Assembly: GCA_934636435.1 (NCBI GenBank)
Contig: CAKUAQ010000026.1
Location: 1-30,904, forward strand
DNA from: an uncultured Eubacteriales bacterium
GTDB lineage: Bacteria > Bacillota > Clostridia > Oscillospirales > Acutalibacteraceae
Reading direction: 5' to 3'
Length of the DNA stretch: 30,904 bases
A program made the position numbers and the translations under genes. The notes beneath the pieces were generated by a model. That model made no database searches. It worked only from the letters and a program-made list of their open reading frames with translations, and had not been told where the DNA came from. Shown one piece after another: positions 6,434-15,339 of the stretch (positions are counted from its first letter, which is position 1; each line of letters begins with the position of its first letter).

Positions 6434-7963
6434 ATGGCACGATTCAAAAAGCTGGGCGCATTTCTTGCCGCCGTTGGGATGGCGGCCGCCTCGATGCTCG
6501 TCCCGGTATGCGGCGCGGCAGCCGAGGAAACGGGAGATCTGATCCCAGATTGGTTTAACGAGGATCAGCGCACGACCTGGTGGGCCACCGATGGTTTTAC
6601 GGGTGAGGATAACTGGCGGTTCAATATCACCGTGTCGGACGGCGTATGGACGTATACGCAGCACAGCAACAAGTATGATTACGGCCATGCGGAGAGCGGC
6701 GGCACCCAATACGATCTGGACCTGACGGCAAATCCGTACTTGCATTTTGTCACGGATATGGTCGGTGAAAGCGCATACATCCGCCTGCGCTGCTGCGGCG
6801 AGAACGGTGAAGCGAAGAATATTGATGTGGCCGCGATCCAGGCGGGCAAGCAGACCGTAAGCGTTGACCTGACCCAAAACTACGAGATCATGCAAGCGGC
6901 CGGAGCGGAGAAAACACTGCATCTGTACGGCGCGGCATTCACCACCAATAAATTCGGCGCGGACGAATCCCTGTCCTTTACGGATTTCCGTTTCACTTCC
7001 CAAAAAGGAACCAACAAGAATGACCGCTACTGGCTCGATCCGGTTGCGGACGACAAGTGGTTCAACTGGGACGCGGGTCCGAATACCGGCAGATTTGAAG
7101 TGTACCATAACCCGAACGGCTTTTTGCAGCTGAAGCTCCAATGGAAAGGCTCGAAAATGGGGCGCCTGAATAACCAGTTTTCCACCAAGCTGATCGACCT
7201 GAACACCTTCCCGCGGATGCATTATGCCACTCCGTACATGGAAAAAGATGTCGGGGTGTATTTGATCCTGATGCCCTTCAACAGCGACGGCAGCATAAAC
7301 TGGAGCGGGAAAGCGACCGTGAAGGTGGGGACGATCCCCGGCGGCGGCGCGGGAGAGGGCGACTTCGACCTGCTGCAGAATTCCGAGCTGTTGTCCCATG
7401 CAAGCGGCAAAAAGCTCTACATTCGGGGTGTCGAGCTCGACGTTTCCGCCTGGGGCACCGGAGATGTCAATCTCCGTGACCTCTCCTTCCGTATGCCCGA
7501 GGAGATCACCGCCGATTGCAGCTTTGAAACCTCCGGCGCCCGCATCTCGGCAAACGGCGCCGCCGATTCCTTTGCCGTCCGCGCGACGGCGACCTACACG
7601 GGCACCGAGACGGTCCGCTACGCGTGGTATGTCGACGGGGTGCTCAAGGAGGACGAAACGGGAGCCGGCATCACGCTGGACAGCGGCACGGTCGGCAGCC
7701 ACTCCGTCCGCGCGGTGGTGACGGTCGGGGATCTGCCTTATTTCAACACCAGATTCTTTGAATCCGAGACCTATACCTACGAAAAGTACATCTCCGGAGA
7801 TGTTTCCGGGAACGGGAAACTCGAGGAGGAGGACCTCACCGTTTTGCGGAAATATTTGCTGGGCATGGATACGTTTGACGAGCTGCAAACGTTGGCCGCC
7901 GATATGAACGGCGACGGAACAATTGACATATTGGATCTGGTCGGACTGAATGAAGCGCTCTGA
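6434..7963 (+). CDS. Secreted dockerin protein with duplicated beta-sandwich modules
   Basis: 509 residues. The signal peptide covers 1-30 (basic start, hydrophobic core, cleavage near GAAA/EE). Residues about 48-188 and 199-354 look like two diverged copies of one beta-rich, aromatic-rich module: each has a leading WRF or WFN segment, a DL or IDL strand followed by an aromatic segment, and ends in LSFTDFRF or LRDLSFRM. An Ig-like region follows (358-449, with YAWYVDGVLKE). Residues 454-509 form a type I dockerin with two calcium-binding segments, DVSGNGKLEEED and DMNGDGTIDILD, each followed by a helix. No catalytic motif was found, so it may bind carbohydrate or act as a structural cellulosome-type component. 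Its partner cohesin is not in the window. Confidence 0.85.
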   Translation: MARFKKLGAFLAAVGMAAASMLVPVCGAAAEETGDLIPDWFNEDQRTTWWATDGFTGEDNWRFNITVSDGVWTYTQHSNKYDYGHAESGGTQYDLDLTANPYLHFVTDMVGESAYIRLRCCGENGEAKNIDVAAIQAGKQTVSVDLTQNYEIMQAAGAEKTLHLYGAAFTTNKFGADESLSFTDFRFTSQKGTNKNDRYWLDPVADDKWFNWDAGPNTGRFEVYHNPNGFLQLKLQWKGSKMGRLNNQFSTKLIDLNTFPRMHYATPYMEKDVGVYLILMPFNSDGSINWSGKATVKVGTIPGGGAGEGDFDLLQNSELLSHASGKKLYIRGVELDVSAWGTGDVNLRDLSFRMPEEITADCSFETSGARISANGAADSFAVRATATYTGTETVRYAWYVDGVLKEDETGAGITLDSGTVGSHSVRAVVTVGDLPYFNTRFFESETYTYEKYISGDVSGNGKLEEEDLTVLRKYLLGMDTFDELQTLAADMNGDGTIDILDLVGLNEAL

Positions 7964-7985
7964 AAGCAGCGCACGCCAGATATAA

Positions 7986-8031
7986 CGACGGGGCTGTCGC
8001 AAGTGAGAGATCACGGGCGACAGCCCCGTCG
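7986..8031 (+). terminator. Long stem-loop after the dockerin gene
   Basis: CGACGGGGCTGTCGC (7986-8000) and GCGACAGCCCCGTCG (8017-8031) form a perfect 15-bp stem. The loop contains GTGA-GAGA-TCAC, a further 4-bp stem with a GAGA tetraloop, across an AA/GG mismatch. It lies 22 bp past the stop. No T-tract follows, so termination is likely but not certain. Confidence 0.6.
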
Positions 8032-8246
8032 CTGCTTATGCTGCCGGTTGCGCCGGGGATTTGTGCCGCAGGATCATCGGCGTGCGGGCATCCTGCTCCT
8101 TTTCGTCCTCGGCACAAAGGGCGGAAAGGTGCGGTGGGTGCGGGCTTGCATCTGCGGGTGTGTCGGTAGCCATGGCGACGGAATACTGCTACAATGGGCA
8201 GGCGGCGCCGCGCAAAGCCGTTTGGCGCGGTTTGGATGGTGCCGCC

Positions 8247-8341
8247 ATGAAAAAACGGTATTATACATTGTGCTGGCGGCGATCGTGCTGGCCGCCGACG
8301 GGGCGGTCGTCGTTGTGATGATCCGGAAAAAAGCCAAATAG
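8247..8341 (+). pseudogene. Small membrane-segment frame, apparently frameshifted
   Basis: An ATG at 8247 opens with MKK. One base added to the six-A run (8250-8255) would continue it into TVLYIVLAAIVLAADGAVVV, then VMIRKKAK and a stop at 8339-8341: one membrane helix with a basic tail. As the sequence stands, the MKK frame reads into unlikely residues. A strong terminator begins 16 bp after the stop, which suggests a real gene end. It could be a broken small membrane protein or the last piece of a larger surface-anchored protein whose upstream part has decayed. The rest of 8032-8246 shows no credible gene. Confidence 0.4.
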
Positions 8342-8356
8342 CGAACGTTCCTGACA

Positions 8357-8396
8357 GCAGTCGGTGTGCTGATTTGCAGCGCACCGGCTGCTTTTT
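8357..8396 (+). terminator. Rho-independent terminator
   Basis: GCAGTCGGTGTGCTG (8357-8371) pairs over 15 bp with CAGCGCACCGGCTGC (8377-8391), with two G-U pairs and a 5-base loop, followed by TTTTT. It separates the accessory left part from the lipoprotein operon. Confidence 0.85.
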
Positions 8397-8511
8397 ATGT
8401 GGGGGTGTTTCCGCCTTTGCCGTGCGCCCAATGAGCGGGTGCTATACGTGGCGGCGTTACGGCGGGCACACCGGGCTTTCAAACAAATTCGGCGGAATTG
8501 CGGGAGAGGAC

Positions 8512-8540
8512 TTGCAGGCGCCGGCAACCTATGGTATACT
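8512..8540 (+). promoter_or_regulatory. Promoter of the lipoprotein/two-component operon
   Basis: TTGCAG (8512-8517) and TATACT (8535-8540) are spaced by 17 bp. The ATG of the lipoprotein gene follows about 97 bases downstream. The leader between them shows no clear structure. Confidence 0.6.
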
Positions 8541-8637
8541 TGTCTTTGTGTATATACAGATGATGCGAAACTATACAGGCAATGCCGGACGACGCTGCCC
8601 GGTGCCGCCGAAAGAATACGGGCGAGGGAGGGACTCC

Positions 8638-9948
8638 ATGAAACGGCTACGGTGGACGGCGCTGCTGCTGGCGATCGCGCTGTGCCTCGGCGGGTGCAGT
8701 CTGGATGTGGAGTCCTTCTTGCAGCCACCTAAGGCGCAGGGGGAGCAGCAGGCCATCCAGCAGGCGCTGGAGACCTACATCCGGGACAGCGGCAAGACCG
8801 GGGTGCGCTACACCCTCCAGTATCCGACGGAGGGAAACTACACCTCCGCCTTCATTCTCTGTGATGAGACCGGCACCCCCTTGGCGGACGGCGTGGGTTC
8901 TCCCGTCATGGCGGTGGCGTTTTACAGCCTGCCCGATGCGGACGAGACCCATGTGAACCTGCTGCGGCGCACCGCCGGAGAATGGGTGTCGGTGGGGGAT
9001 CGGACAGGCTTCGGCAGCCGGGTGCTGCAGGTGCAGTTTTCCGATCTGGACGGAGACAACCAGCTGGAGCTGATCACCGGCTGGGACACCTACAACAGCC
9101 GGGAGCACCGGCTGGCGCTGTTCTCTATCGGCAGCGGCCTGACCGTCGTATCCAAGGAACGGCTGTATGCCAGCCTGTTTGTCGGGGATGTGTCCGGCAC
9201 CGGGCAGGAGGATCTGCTGCTGCTGCGCACCGCCGCCGATAACCGGGTGACGGCCACCCTGACCCGGTTGGAGAGCGGCGTGCTGCTGGATGTGGACACC
9301 GCCCCCATGGACGGGTATATCCAGCAGTTCGGCGCCATGTCGCTGTGTCGTCTGGGGCGGGGGGTGTCCGGCGTGTTTGTGGACGGACAGAAAAGCGGCG
9401 GCATCACCGTCACCGAGCTGGTGCTGTATGAATACGGAAAGCTGCGCACCCCTTTCTATAACGCCACCACCAACACCACCGAGGGCACCTCCCGGCAGTC
9501 GGGCCTGTCCTCCCGGGATGTGAACGGGGACGGACTGACGGAGATCCCCCGCAGCCAGCCCCTGCCCGGCTATACGCAGGAAAAGGATCTGCCGGATTAT
9601 GCCTATCTCACCACATGGCGTTCCTGGGATTATACGACCGGCACCTGGAGCGATCAGCTGTACACGGTGGTGAACCGGCAGGACGGCTATCAGGTGACGC
9701 TGGACGAGACACGGCGGCAGGGGCTGACCACGGCCTATCGTGCGGATGTGCGTGTTCTCTCCTTTTGCCGGGAGGATACCGGTGAGGTGTGGCTGCAGCT
9801 GCGGATCGGCAGCTCCCTGCCGGCGGAGGGCGGATATGTCTGGCTGTATACGCCGACGGAGGAGCGCGCCGGGTGTATGGCGCGGTTCGATGAGATGCAG
9901 CTGACCCCCGATGCCGTACAGTATATGGTCACAAGACTGGACAGCTGA
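8638..9948 (+). CDS. Lipoprotein with FG-GAP/VCBS-like repeats
   Basis: 436 residues. The signal ends in a lipobox LGGC with the lipidated cysteine at residue 20, so the protein should be anchored on the outer face of the membrane. At least three short segments have the FG-GAP pattern of acidic calcium-type loops: FSDLDGDNQLELITGW, VGDVSGTGQEDLLLL and SRDVNGDGLTEIP. This suggests a beta-propeller-like fold. The start at ATG 8638 is chosen because GGGAGG precedes it; longer in-frame extensions lack a signal. It is followed after 16 bp by a response regulator and then a sensor kinase, so it may be a sensory accessory of that pair or its conserved operon partner. No enzyme motif is visible and the ligand is unknown. 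Confidence 0.8.
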   Translation: MKRLRWTALLLAIALCLGGCSLDVESFLQPPKAQGEQQAIQQALETYIRDSGKTGVRYTLQYPTEGNYTSAFILCDETGTPLADGVGSPVMAVAFYSLPDADETHVNLLRRTAGEWVSVGDRTGFGSRVLQVQFSDLDGDNQLELITGWDTYNSREHRLALFSIGSGLTVVSKERLYASLFVGDVSGTGQEDLLLLRTAADNRVTATLTRLESGVLLDVDTAPMDGYIQQFGAMSLCRLGRGVSGVFVDGQKSGGITVTELVLYEYGKLRTPFYNATTNTTEGTSRQSGLSSRDVNGDGLTEIPRSQPLPGYTQEKDLPDYAYLTTWRSWDYTTGTWSDQLYTVVNRQDGYQVTLDETRRQGLTTAYRADVRVLSFCREDTGEVWLQLRIGSSLPAEGGYVWLYTPTEERAGCMARFDEMQLTPDAVQYMVTRLDS

Positions 9949-9964
9949 AAGGAGCGGGTTCCCG

Positions 9965-10650
<686 letters not shown>

Positions 10651-10663
<13 letters not shown>

Positions 10664-12078
10664 GGGAGCGGTCCCGCAGCCAGCGCAACAGCCTGACCCG
10701 CCGGTGGATCCGCAACGCTTTCGGCATCATCGTCCTGTTTCTGCTGCTGCTGGAGGGGGCGTTTGCCTTCATGCTGCGGTATTACTATTATCAGAGCGTG
10801 CAGAGCGCGCTGGAAAGCCGGGCGGAGCTGTATCAGCGCACGCTGGAGCTGTCCGAGACCGCCGAATCCCAAACCTGGCAGGCGCGCAGCCGGGAGCTGA
10901 TCGCCTATTTCACCGATAAGGACAAGATGGAACTGCAGGTGCTGGATGCCAACGGCTCGGTGCTGCTGTCCTCCACAGGATTTGCGCCCATGACGGCGCC
11001 CCGCAGCGGCCGGGAGGAAACGCTGCCCTCCGGCAGCCGCCTGTGGCGGGGACACAACGACGCCGGGGAGCCGATCATGGCGCTGACGGTGGACGAGACC
11101 GACAAAAACAACTCCCGGGTGGGAGGACTGCGGTATGTGGTGTCCCTGCGGATGGTGAACCGGCAGATATGGCTGCTGGCGCTGGTGATCTTCAGCTTTA
11201 TCATGCTGGTGGTGTTTTTCGTCTCCCTGTCCGGCTCCTATTTCATCCGCTCCATCGTCAATCCCGTTACCGCCATCGGCCGCACTGCCCAGCGCATCGC
11301 CATGGGCGAATACGACGCCCGGCTGGAAAAGCGCTACGACGACGAGATCGGTGACCTGTGCGATACCATCAATTTCATGGCGGAGGAGATCGGCGCCACC
11401 GAAAAGATGAAGAACGAGTTCTTATCCTCCGTATCCCATGAGCTGCGCACCCCTCTCACCGCCATCAAGGGCTGGAGCGAAACGCTCCAGTCCTATCCGG
11501 AGGACCAGGAGCTGGTCAGCCGGGGGCTGGCGGTCATCGGCAAGGAGGCGGAGCGCCTCAGCGGATTGGTGGAGGAGCTGCTGGATTTCTCCCGCATGGA
11601 GAGCGGCCATATCGTGCTCAAGCGCCAGCGGCTGGATGTGCTGGCGGAGCTGGAGGAGGCGGTGTTCCTATTCCGGGATCGGGCGACCCGTGCGGGGCTG
11701 AGCCTGGAATATGCCGGCGGTGAAACGCTGCAGCCGGTGTGGGGGGATCCCGCCCGGCTGCGGCAGGTATTCGTGAATCTGCTGGATAACGCCGTGAAAT
11801 ACACCCCCCGGGGCGGGCGCATCCGGGTGGAGGCCGCCCAGCTGCCCGGCCGGGTGCAGGTGGTGATCAGCGATACCGGGGTAGGCATTGCGCCGGAGGA
11901 GCTGCCCCGGGTGCGGCAGAAATTCTATCAGACCGATCCCACCAACCCCGGCTCCGGCATCGGGCTGGCGCTGGTGGAGGAGATCGTCCGGCTCCATGGC
12001 GGTCGGATGGAGCTGGACAGCGAGCCGGGGGTGGGCACCGCCGTGACGGTGCTGCTGCCGGTCGCCGAATCGGAATGA
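10651..12078 (+). CDS. Membrane sensor histidine kinase
   Basis: 475 residues. Helix TM1 lies at about 23-41, an extracellular sensor region of about 130 residues follows, TM2 is at about 173-194, then HAMP (about 195-248). The HisKA domain has SSVSHELRTP with the phospho-accepting H263. The HATPase domain has N376/N380 in the N box, DTGVG at 408-412 and GSGIGLAL at 434-441. All catalytic boxes are intact. The ATG at 10651 is preferred over the TTG at 10633 because the GGGGGCGGGG stretch gives it a site at suitable distance. It overlaps the regulator gene by 13 bp and closes the lipoprotein-regulator-kinase operon. The signal sensed is unknown; the upstream lipoprotein is a candidate partner. 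Confidence 0.92.
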
Positions 12079-12103
12079 GCCGGTCGTTGTGACGGCTTCT
12101 CTT

Positions 12104-12186
12104 TCCGCCGGGCGCGTCCCGGCGGAGGACAGACAGGGCATTTCCGCCCCGCAAAGCCTGTGCCCGCGTCGGGCGGTCTTTGCGGG
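12104..12186 (+). promoter_or_regulatory. Two consecutive hairpins between kinase gene and DUF1385 gene
   Basis: First hairpin: TCCGCCGGG (12104-12112) with CCCGGCGGA (12118-12126). Second, nested hairpin: CCCGCAAAG (12148-12156) with CTTTGCGGG (12178-12186), enclosing GCCCG/CGGGC (12162-12166 and 12170-12174). Neither has a T-tract. The second ends 14 bases before the AAAGGACGG ribosome site of the DUF1385 gene, so terminator, processing or leader control are all possible. Confidence 0.45.
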
Positions 12187-12215
12187 ACGATTTGAGATGG
12201 AAAGGACGGACATTG

Positions 12216-13166
12216 ATGGCAGACAAACAGAAAATCCTGAAGAAAACCTCCATCGGCGGACAGGCGCTGATCGAGGGCGTGATGATGCGGGGGCCGGAAA
12301 AGACCGCCATGGCGGTGCGCACCCCCACCGGTGAGATCGCCATGGAGGAATGGGAGAACCCGGTCAATCACCGCCCGGCGTTCACCCGCTGGCCCTTTGT
12401 GCGGGGGCTGTTCAATTTCATCGACTCCATGAAGATCGGCTACAAATGCCTGATGCGCTCGGCCGAGCTGAGCGGCATGGAGGAGGAGCTGAAGGAGGGG
12501 GAGAAGCCCGACCCGCAGCAGCAGAAAAAGAATTCTGCACTGATGAGCGGTATGATGATCGTCGCCACCGTCCTGGGGGTGGCGCTGGCGCTGGTGCTGT
12601 TCATGTGGCTGCCCATTCAGCTGTTCAGCTGGCTGTGCCGGCCGTTTCCCGCCCTCAACCACACCTATATCCGGGGCATCTTTGAGGGGGTGCTGCGGAT
12701 CGTGATTTTCCTCATATATCTGCTGGCAGTCAGCCGGATGAAGGATATCCGCCGTACCTTCGAATATCACGGTGCGGAGCATAAGACCATCTTCTGCTAT
12801 GAAAAGGGGCTGGAGCTGACGGTGGAGAATGTGCGGATACAGCGGCGTTTCCATCCCCGCTGCGGCACCTCGTTCCTCATCCTCATGCTGCTGGTAGGGA
12901 TCGTTATTTCCATCCTCATTCCCATCTCGACCCCGTGGCTGCGCACGGTGGTGAAGCTGCTGCTGATTCCGCTGACGGTGGGTGTGGGCTATGAGCTGAT
13001 CAAGCTGGCCGGACGCAAGGATACCTGGTTCACCCGGTTTATCTCCGCCCCCGGGATGTGGCTCCAGCATCTGACCACCCGGGAGCCGGATGACAGCATG
13101 ATCGAATGCGCCATTGCGTCCCTCAAGGCAGTGATCCCGGAGGATCCGGAGGCGGACAACTGGTGA
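12216..13166 (+). CDS. DUF1385 family membrane protein (YqhQ-like)
   Basis: 316 residues. The opening KKTSIGGQALIEGVMMRGPEK is the family hallmark of DUF1385/YqhQ. Several hydrophobic helices follow (about 112-150, 162-182, 222-246 and 248-268), interrupted by the conserved FEYHGAEHKTIFCYEKG and FHPRCGTSFL segments. It is therefore a multi-pass membrane protein of unknown biochemical role, conserved across Firmicutes and often next to prmC. ATG 12216 is chosen because of AAAGGACGG; an upstream in-frame ATG at 12180 lacks a site. Its stop overlaps the prmC GTG start by 4 bp. The conserved His and Cys residues suggest metal binding, which is inference. Confidence 0.88.
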   Translation: MADKQKILKKTSIGGQALIEGVMMRGPEKTAMAVRTPTGEIAMEEWENPVNHRPAFTRWPFVRGLFNFIDSMKIGYKCLMRSAELSGMEEELKEGEKPDPQQQKKNSALMSGMMIVATVLGVALALVLFMWLPIQLFSWLCRPFPALNHTYIRGIFEGVLRIVIFLIYLLAVSRMKDIRRTFEYHGAEHKTIFCYEKGLELTVENVRIQRRFHPRCGTSFLILMLLVGIVISILIPISTPWLRTVVKLLLIPLTVGVGYELIKLAGRKDTWFTRFISAPGMWLQHLTTREPDDSMIECAIASLKAVIPEDPEADNW

Positions 13167-14032
13167 CCCGCCGGGAATGGCTGACCCGTGCCGCCGCCCG
13201 ATTGACGGCGGCCGGCTGTGAGGACGCCGCCTTTGATGCCCGGTGTCTGCTGGAGGATTGCGGTGGCATGGGACGGGGCGGCGCGATTGACGATACCCCC
13301 CTGCCGGAGACGGCGGTCGCCCGGCTGGAGCAGGCGGTGACGGAGCGGGCGGCGGGACGGCCGCTCCAGTATATTCTGGGCGAATGGGATTTCCTGACCC
13401 TCACCCTGTCGGTGGGAGAGGGGGTGCTGATCCCCCGGCCGGATACCGAGGTGCTGTGCGAGACGGCCGCTGCGGAGCTGCGGGGACGTACACACCCCCG
13501 GGTGCTGGATCTGTGCGCCGGCAGCGGCTGCGTGGGGCTGGGGCTCGCCAGCCTATGCCCCGGTGCGGCGGTGACAGCGGTGGAGCTGTCGGAGGCGGCG
13601 CTGGGTTACCTGCGGCGCAACATCGCCCGCTATCCCCGGTGGAAGGTGCAGGCGGTGCAGGCGGATGTGCTGACGGATGCGGCGCAATTCTCCGGCGGCT
13701 ACGACGCCATCCTGTCCAACCCGCCCTATATCCCCACCGCCGATCTGTCCGGCTTGCAGCGAGAGGTGCAGCGGGAACCGCGGATGGCGCTGGATGGCGC
13801 GGCGGACGGGCTGCGGTTCTATCGGGCGATTGCGGAGCGGTGGATACCGAAGCTGAACCCCGGCGGCCTGTGCGCCGTGGAGGTGGGCTATGATCAGGCG
13901 GCGGCGGTGACGGCGCTGTTTTCCGCCGCCGGATTGGAGCAGGTGACAGCTGTACCCGACACCGCCGGAATCCTGCGGGTCGTGCGGGGAGTGACAGCAA
14001 AAAGCAAAAACAAATGTTCGGTTTCCTCTTGA
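13163..14032 (+). CDS. prmC: Release factor glutamine methyltransferase
   Basis: 289 residues. PrmC methylates the GGQ glutamine of peptide chain release factors using S-adenosylmethionine. An N-terminal helical domain (1-75) carries the conserved PLQYILGEWDF, followed by PRPDTE (91-96). The Rossmann SAM site is VLDLCAGSGCVGL (114-126) and the catalytic NPPY is at 186-189. The start is a GTG that overlaps the DUF1385 stop as GTGA, indicating translational coupling. No release-factor gene is in the window. The 3' end of the gene contains the recA control region, including the LexA-like box and part of the -35 element. Confidence 0.93.
   Translation: MTRREWLTRAAARLTAAGCEDAAFDARCLLEDCGGMGRGGAIDDTPLPETAVARLEQAVTERAAGRPLQYILGEWDFLTLTLSVGEGVLIPRPDTEVLCETAAAELRGRTHPRVLDLCAGSGCVGLGLASLCPGAAVTAVELSEAALGYLRRNIARYPRWKVQAVQADVLTDAAQFSGGYDAILSNPPYIPTADLSGLQREVQREPRMALDGAADGLRFYRAIAERWIPKLNPGGLCAVEVGYDQAAAVTALFSAAGLEQVTAVPDTAGILRVVRGVTAKSKNKCSVSS
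14007..14020 (+). promoter_or_regulatory. LexA/SOS box upstream of recA
   Basis: AAAACAAATGTTCG matches the Gram-positive SOS consensus CGAACRNRYGTTYG at 12 of 14 positions, with a perfect right half. It sits directly upstream of the recA -35 box and inside the 3' end of prmC, as expected for LexA repression of recA. Confidence 0.65.
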
Positions 14033-14057
14033 TTTTTGGATTTTCATAGTGTATAAT
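14029..14057 (+). promoter_or_regulatory. recA promoter
   Basis: TTGATT (14029-14034) and TATAAT (14052-14057) are spaced by 17 bp. The -35 box overlaps the prmC stop codon. An AGGAGG site follows before the ATG at 14098. Confidence 0.8.
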
Positions 14058-14097
14058 AGGGGCAATGCAGACAAAACCCGACAGGAGGTACAGGAAA

Positions 14098-15261
14098 ATG
14101 GCGGCAAAAGCGGATAAAACCAAAAAAACGGCCGAAAAAGCGGAGATGGATCAGTCGGAGCGCAAGAAAGCGCTGGATGCGGCGCTGGCGCAGATCGAAA
14201 AGCAATACGGCAAGGGCGCGATCATGCGGCTGGGCGAGAATCGGAAGATGAATGTGGACGCCATTCCCACCGGCTCCATTTCGCTGGATGCGGCACTGGG
14301 CATCGGCGGTCTGCCCCGGGGACGGATCGTGGAGATTTACGGGCCGGAAGCCTCCGGTAAGACCACTCTGGCGCTCCATGTGGTGGCGGAAACCCAGAAA
14401 AAGGGCGGCGAGGCGGCCTATATCGACGTGGAGCACGCGCTGGATCCGGTGTATGCCCGGGCGCTGGGGGTGGATGTGGATTCCCTGCTGGTGTCTCAGC
14501 CGGACACCGGCGAGCAGGCGCTGGAGATCATGGAGGCGCTGATCCGTTCCGGTGCGGTGGACATCGTGGTGCTGGATTCGGTGGCGGCGCTGGTGCCCCG
14601 CGCCGAGATCGAGGGCGAGATGGGCGAGGCCCATGTGGGCGTGCAGGCGCGGCTCATGAGCCAGGCCATGCGGAAGCTGGCACCGGTGGTGTCCAAGTCC
14701 AAATGTCTGGCGCTGTTCATCAACCAATTGCGGATGAAGGTGGGGGTGATCTACGGCAGCCCGGAGGTCACCAGCGGCGGCAATGCGCTGAAATACTATG
14801 CCTCGGTGCGACTGGATGTGCGTCGGATGGAGACCCTCAAGAACGGGTCCGAGGCCTACGGCTCCCATACCAAGGTCAAGGTGGTCAAAAACAAGCTGGC
14901 GCCCCCCTTCAAGCAGGCGGAGTTTGACGTGCTGTACGGCATCGGCATTTCCCGGGACAGCGAGCTGGTGGATCTGGCGGTGAAGCTGGATATCATTGAA
15001 AAATCCGGCTCCTGGTTTTCCTATAACGGCGAGCGGCTGGCGCAGGGACGGGATAATGTGCGGGAGCAGCTGCGCAGCCGCCCCGAGCTGGCGGCGGAGA
15101 TCGAGAAGCTGGTACGGGAGAATATCGGCCAGCTGAATCCTGCCCCCAGGGCGGCGGTGGCAGCCGCTCCGGCGCCGGTGGAGATTCCGCTGGCGGCCGC
15201 TCCGCAGATGACCGGCGAGGCCGCCAAGGCCCAGATCGACATTGTGGTGGATGACGAATAA
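14098..15261 (+). CDS. recA: Recombinase RecA
   Basis: 387 residues. RecA forms filaments on single-stranded DNA, drives strand exchange in recombination and stimulates LexA self-cleavage. The Walker A motif GPEASGKT is at 82-89, and Walker B VVLDSVAAL and the FINQLRMKVG region are intact. The DNA-binding loop L2 reads SPEVTSGGNALK (221-232) where most RecA proteins have NPETTTGG, a mild departure. The tail is long, Ala/Pro-rich and ends in acidic VVDDE. ATG 14098 is preferred over the upstream in-frame ATG at 14065 because AGGAGG precedes it and the N-terminus then has normal length. It has its own LexA-box promoter, and a hairpin separates it from recX. Confidence 0.97.
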   Translation: MAAKADKTKKTAEKAEMDQSERKKALDAALAQIEKQYGKGAIMRLGENRKMNVDAIPTGSISLDAALGIGGLPRGRIVEIYGPEASGKTTLALHVVAETQKKGGEAAYIDVEHALDPVYARALGVDVDSLLVSQPDTGEQALEIMEALIRSGAVDIVVLDSVAALVPRAEIEGEMGEAHVGVQARLMSQAMRKLAPVVSKSKCLALFINQLRMKVGVIYGSPEVTSGGNALKYYASVRLDVRRMETLKNGSEAYGSHTKVKVVKNKLAPPFKQAEFDVLYGIGISRDSELVDLAVKLDIIEKSGSWFSYNGERLAQGRDNVREQLRSRPELAAEIEKLVRENIGQLNPAPRAAVAAAPAPVEIPLAAAPQMTGEAAKAQIDIVVDDE

Positions 15262-15339
15262 GCACCGCACCGACTCCCGATTCCGGACGTTACGGGAACG
15301 GAGCGCTGCGGGAACCGGAAATATCGGACAGAACCGTGC

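Noticed and set aside
6377..8014. A 545-codon minus-strand frame opposite the dockerin gene
   Set aside because: The plus strand has a signal peptide and an unmistakable dockerin; the reverse frame shows no domain.
8003..8246. The upstream part of the 112-codon frame ending at 8341
   Set aside because: Its first 80 residues are Arg/Cys-rich and overlap the hairpin at 7986-8031; only the last membrane segment looks coding.
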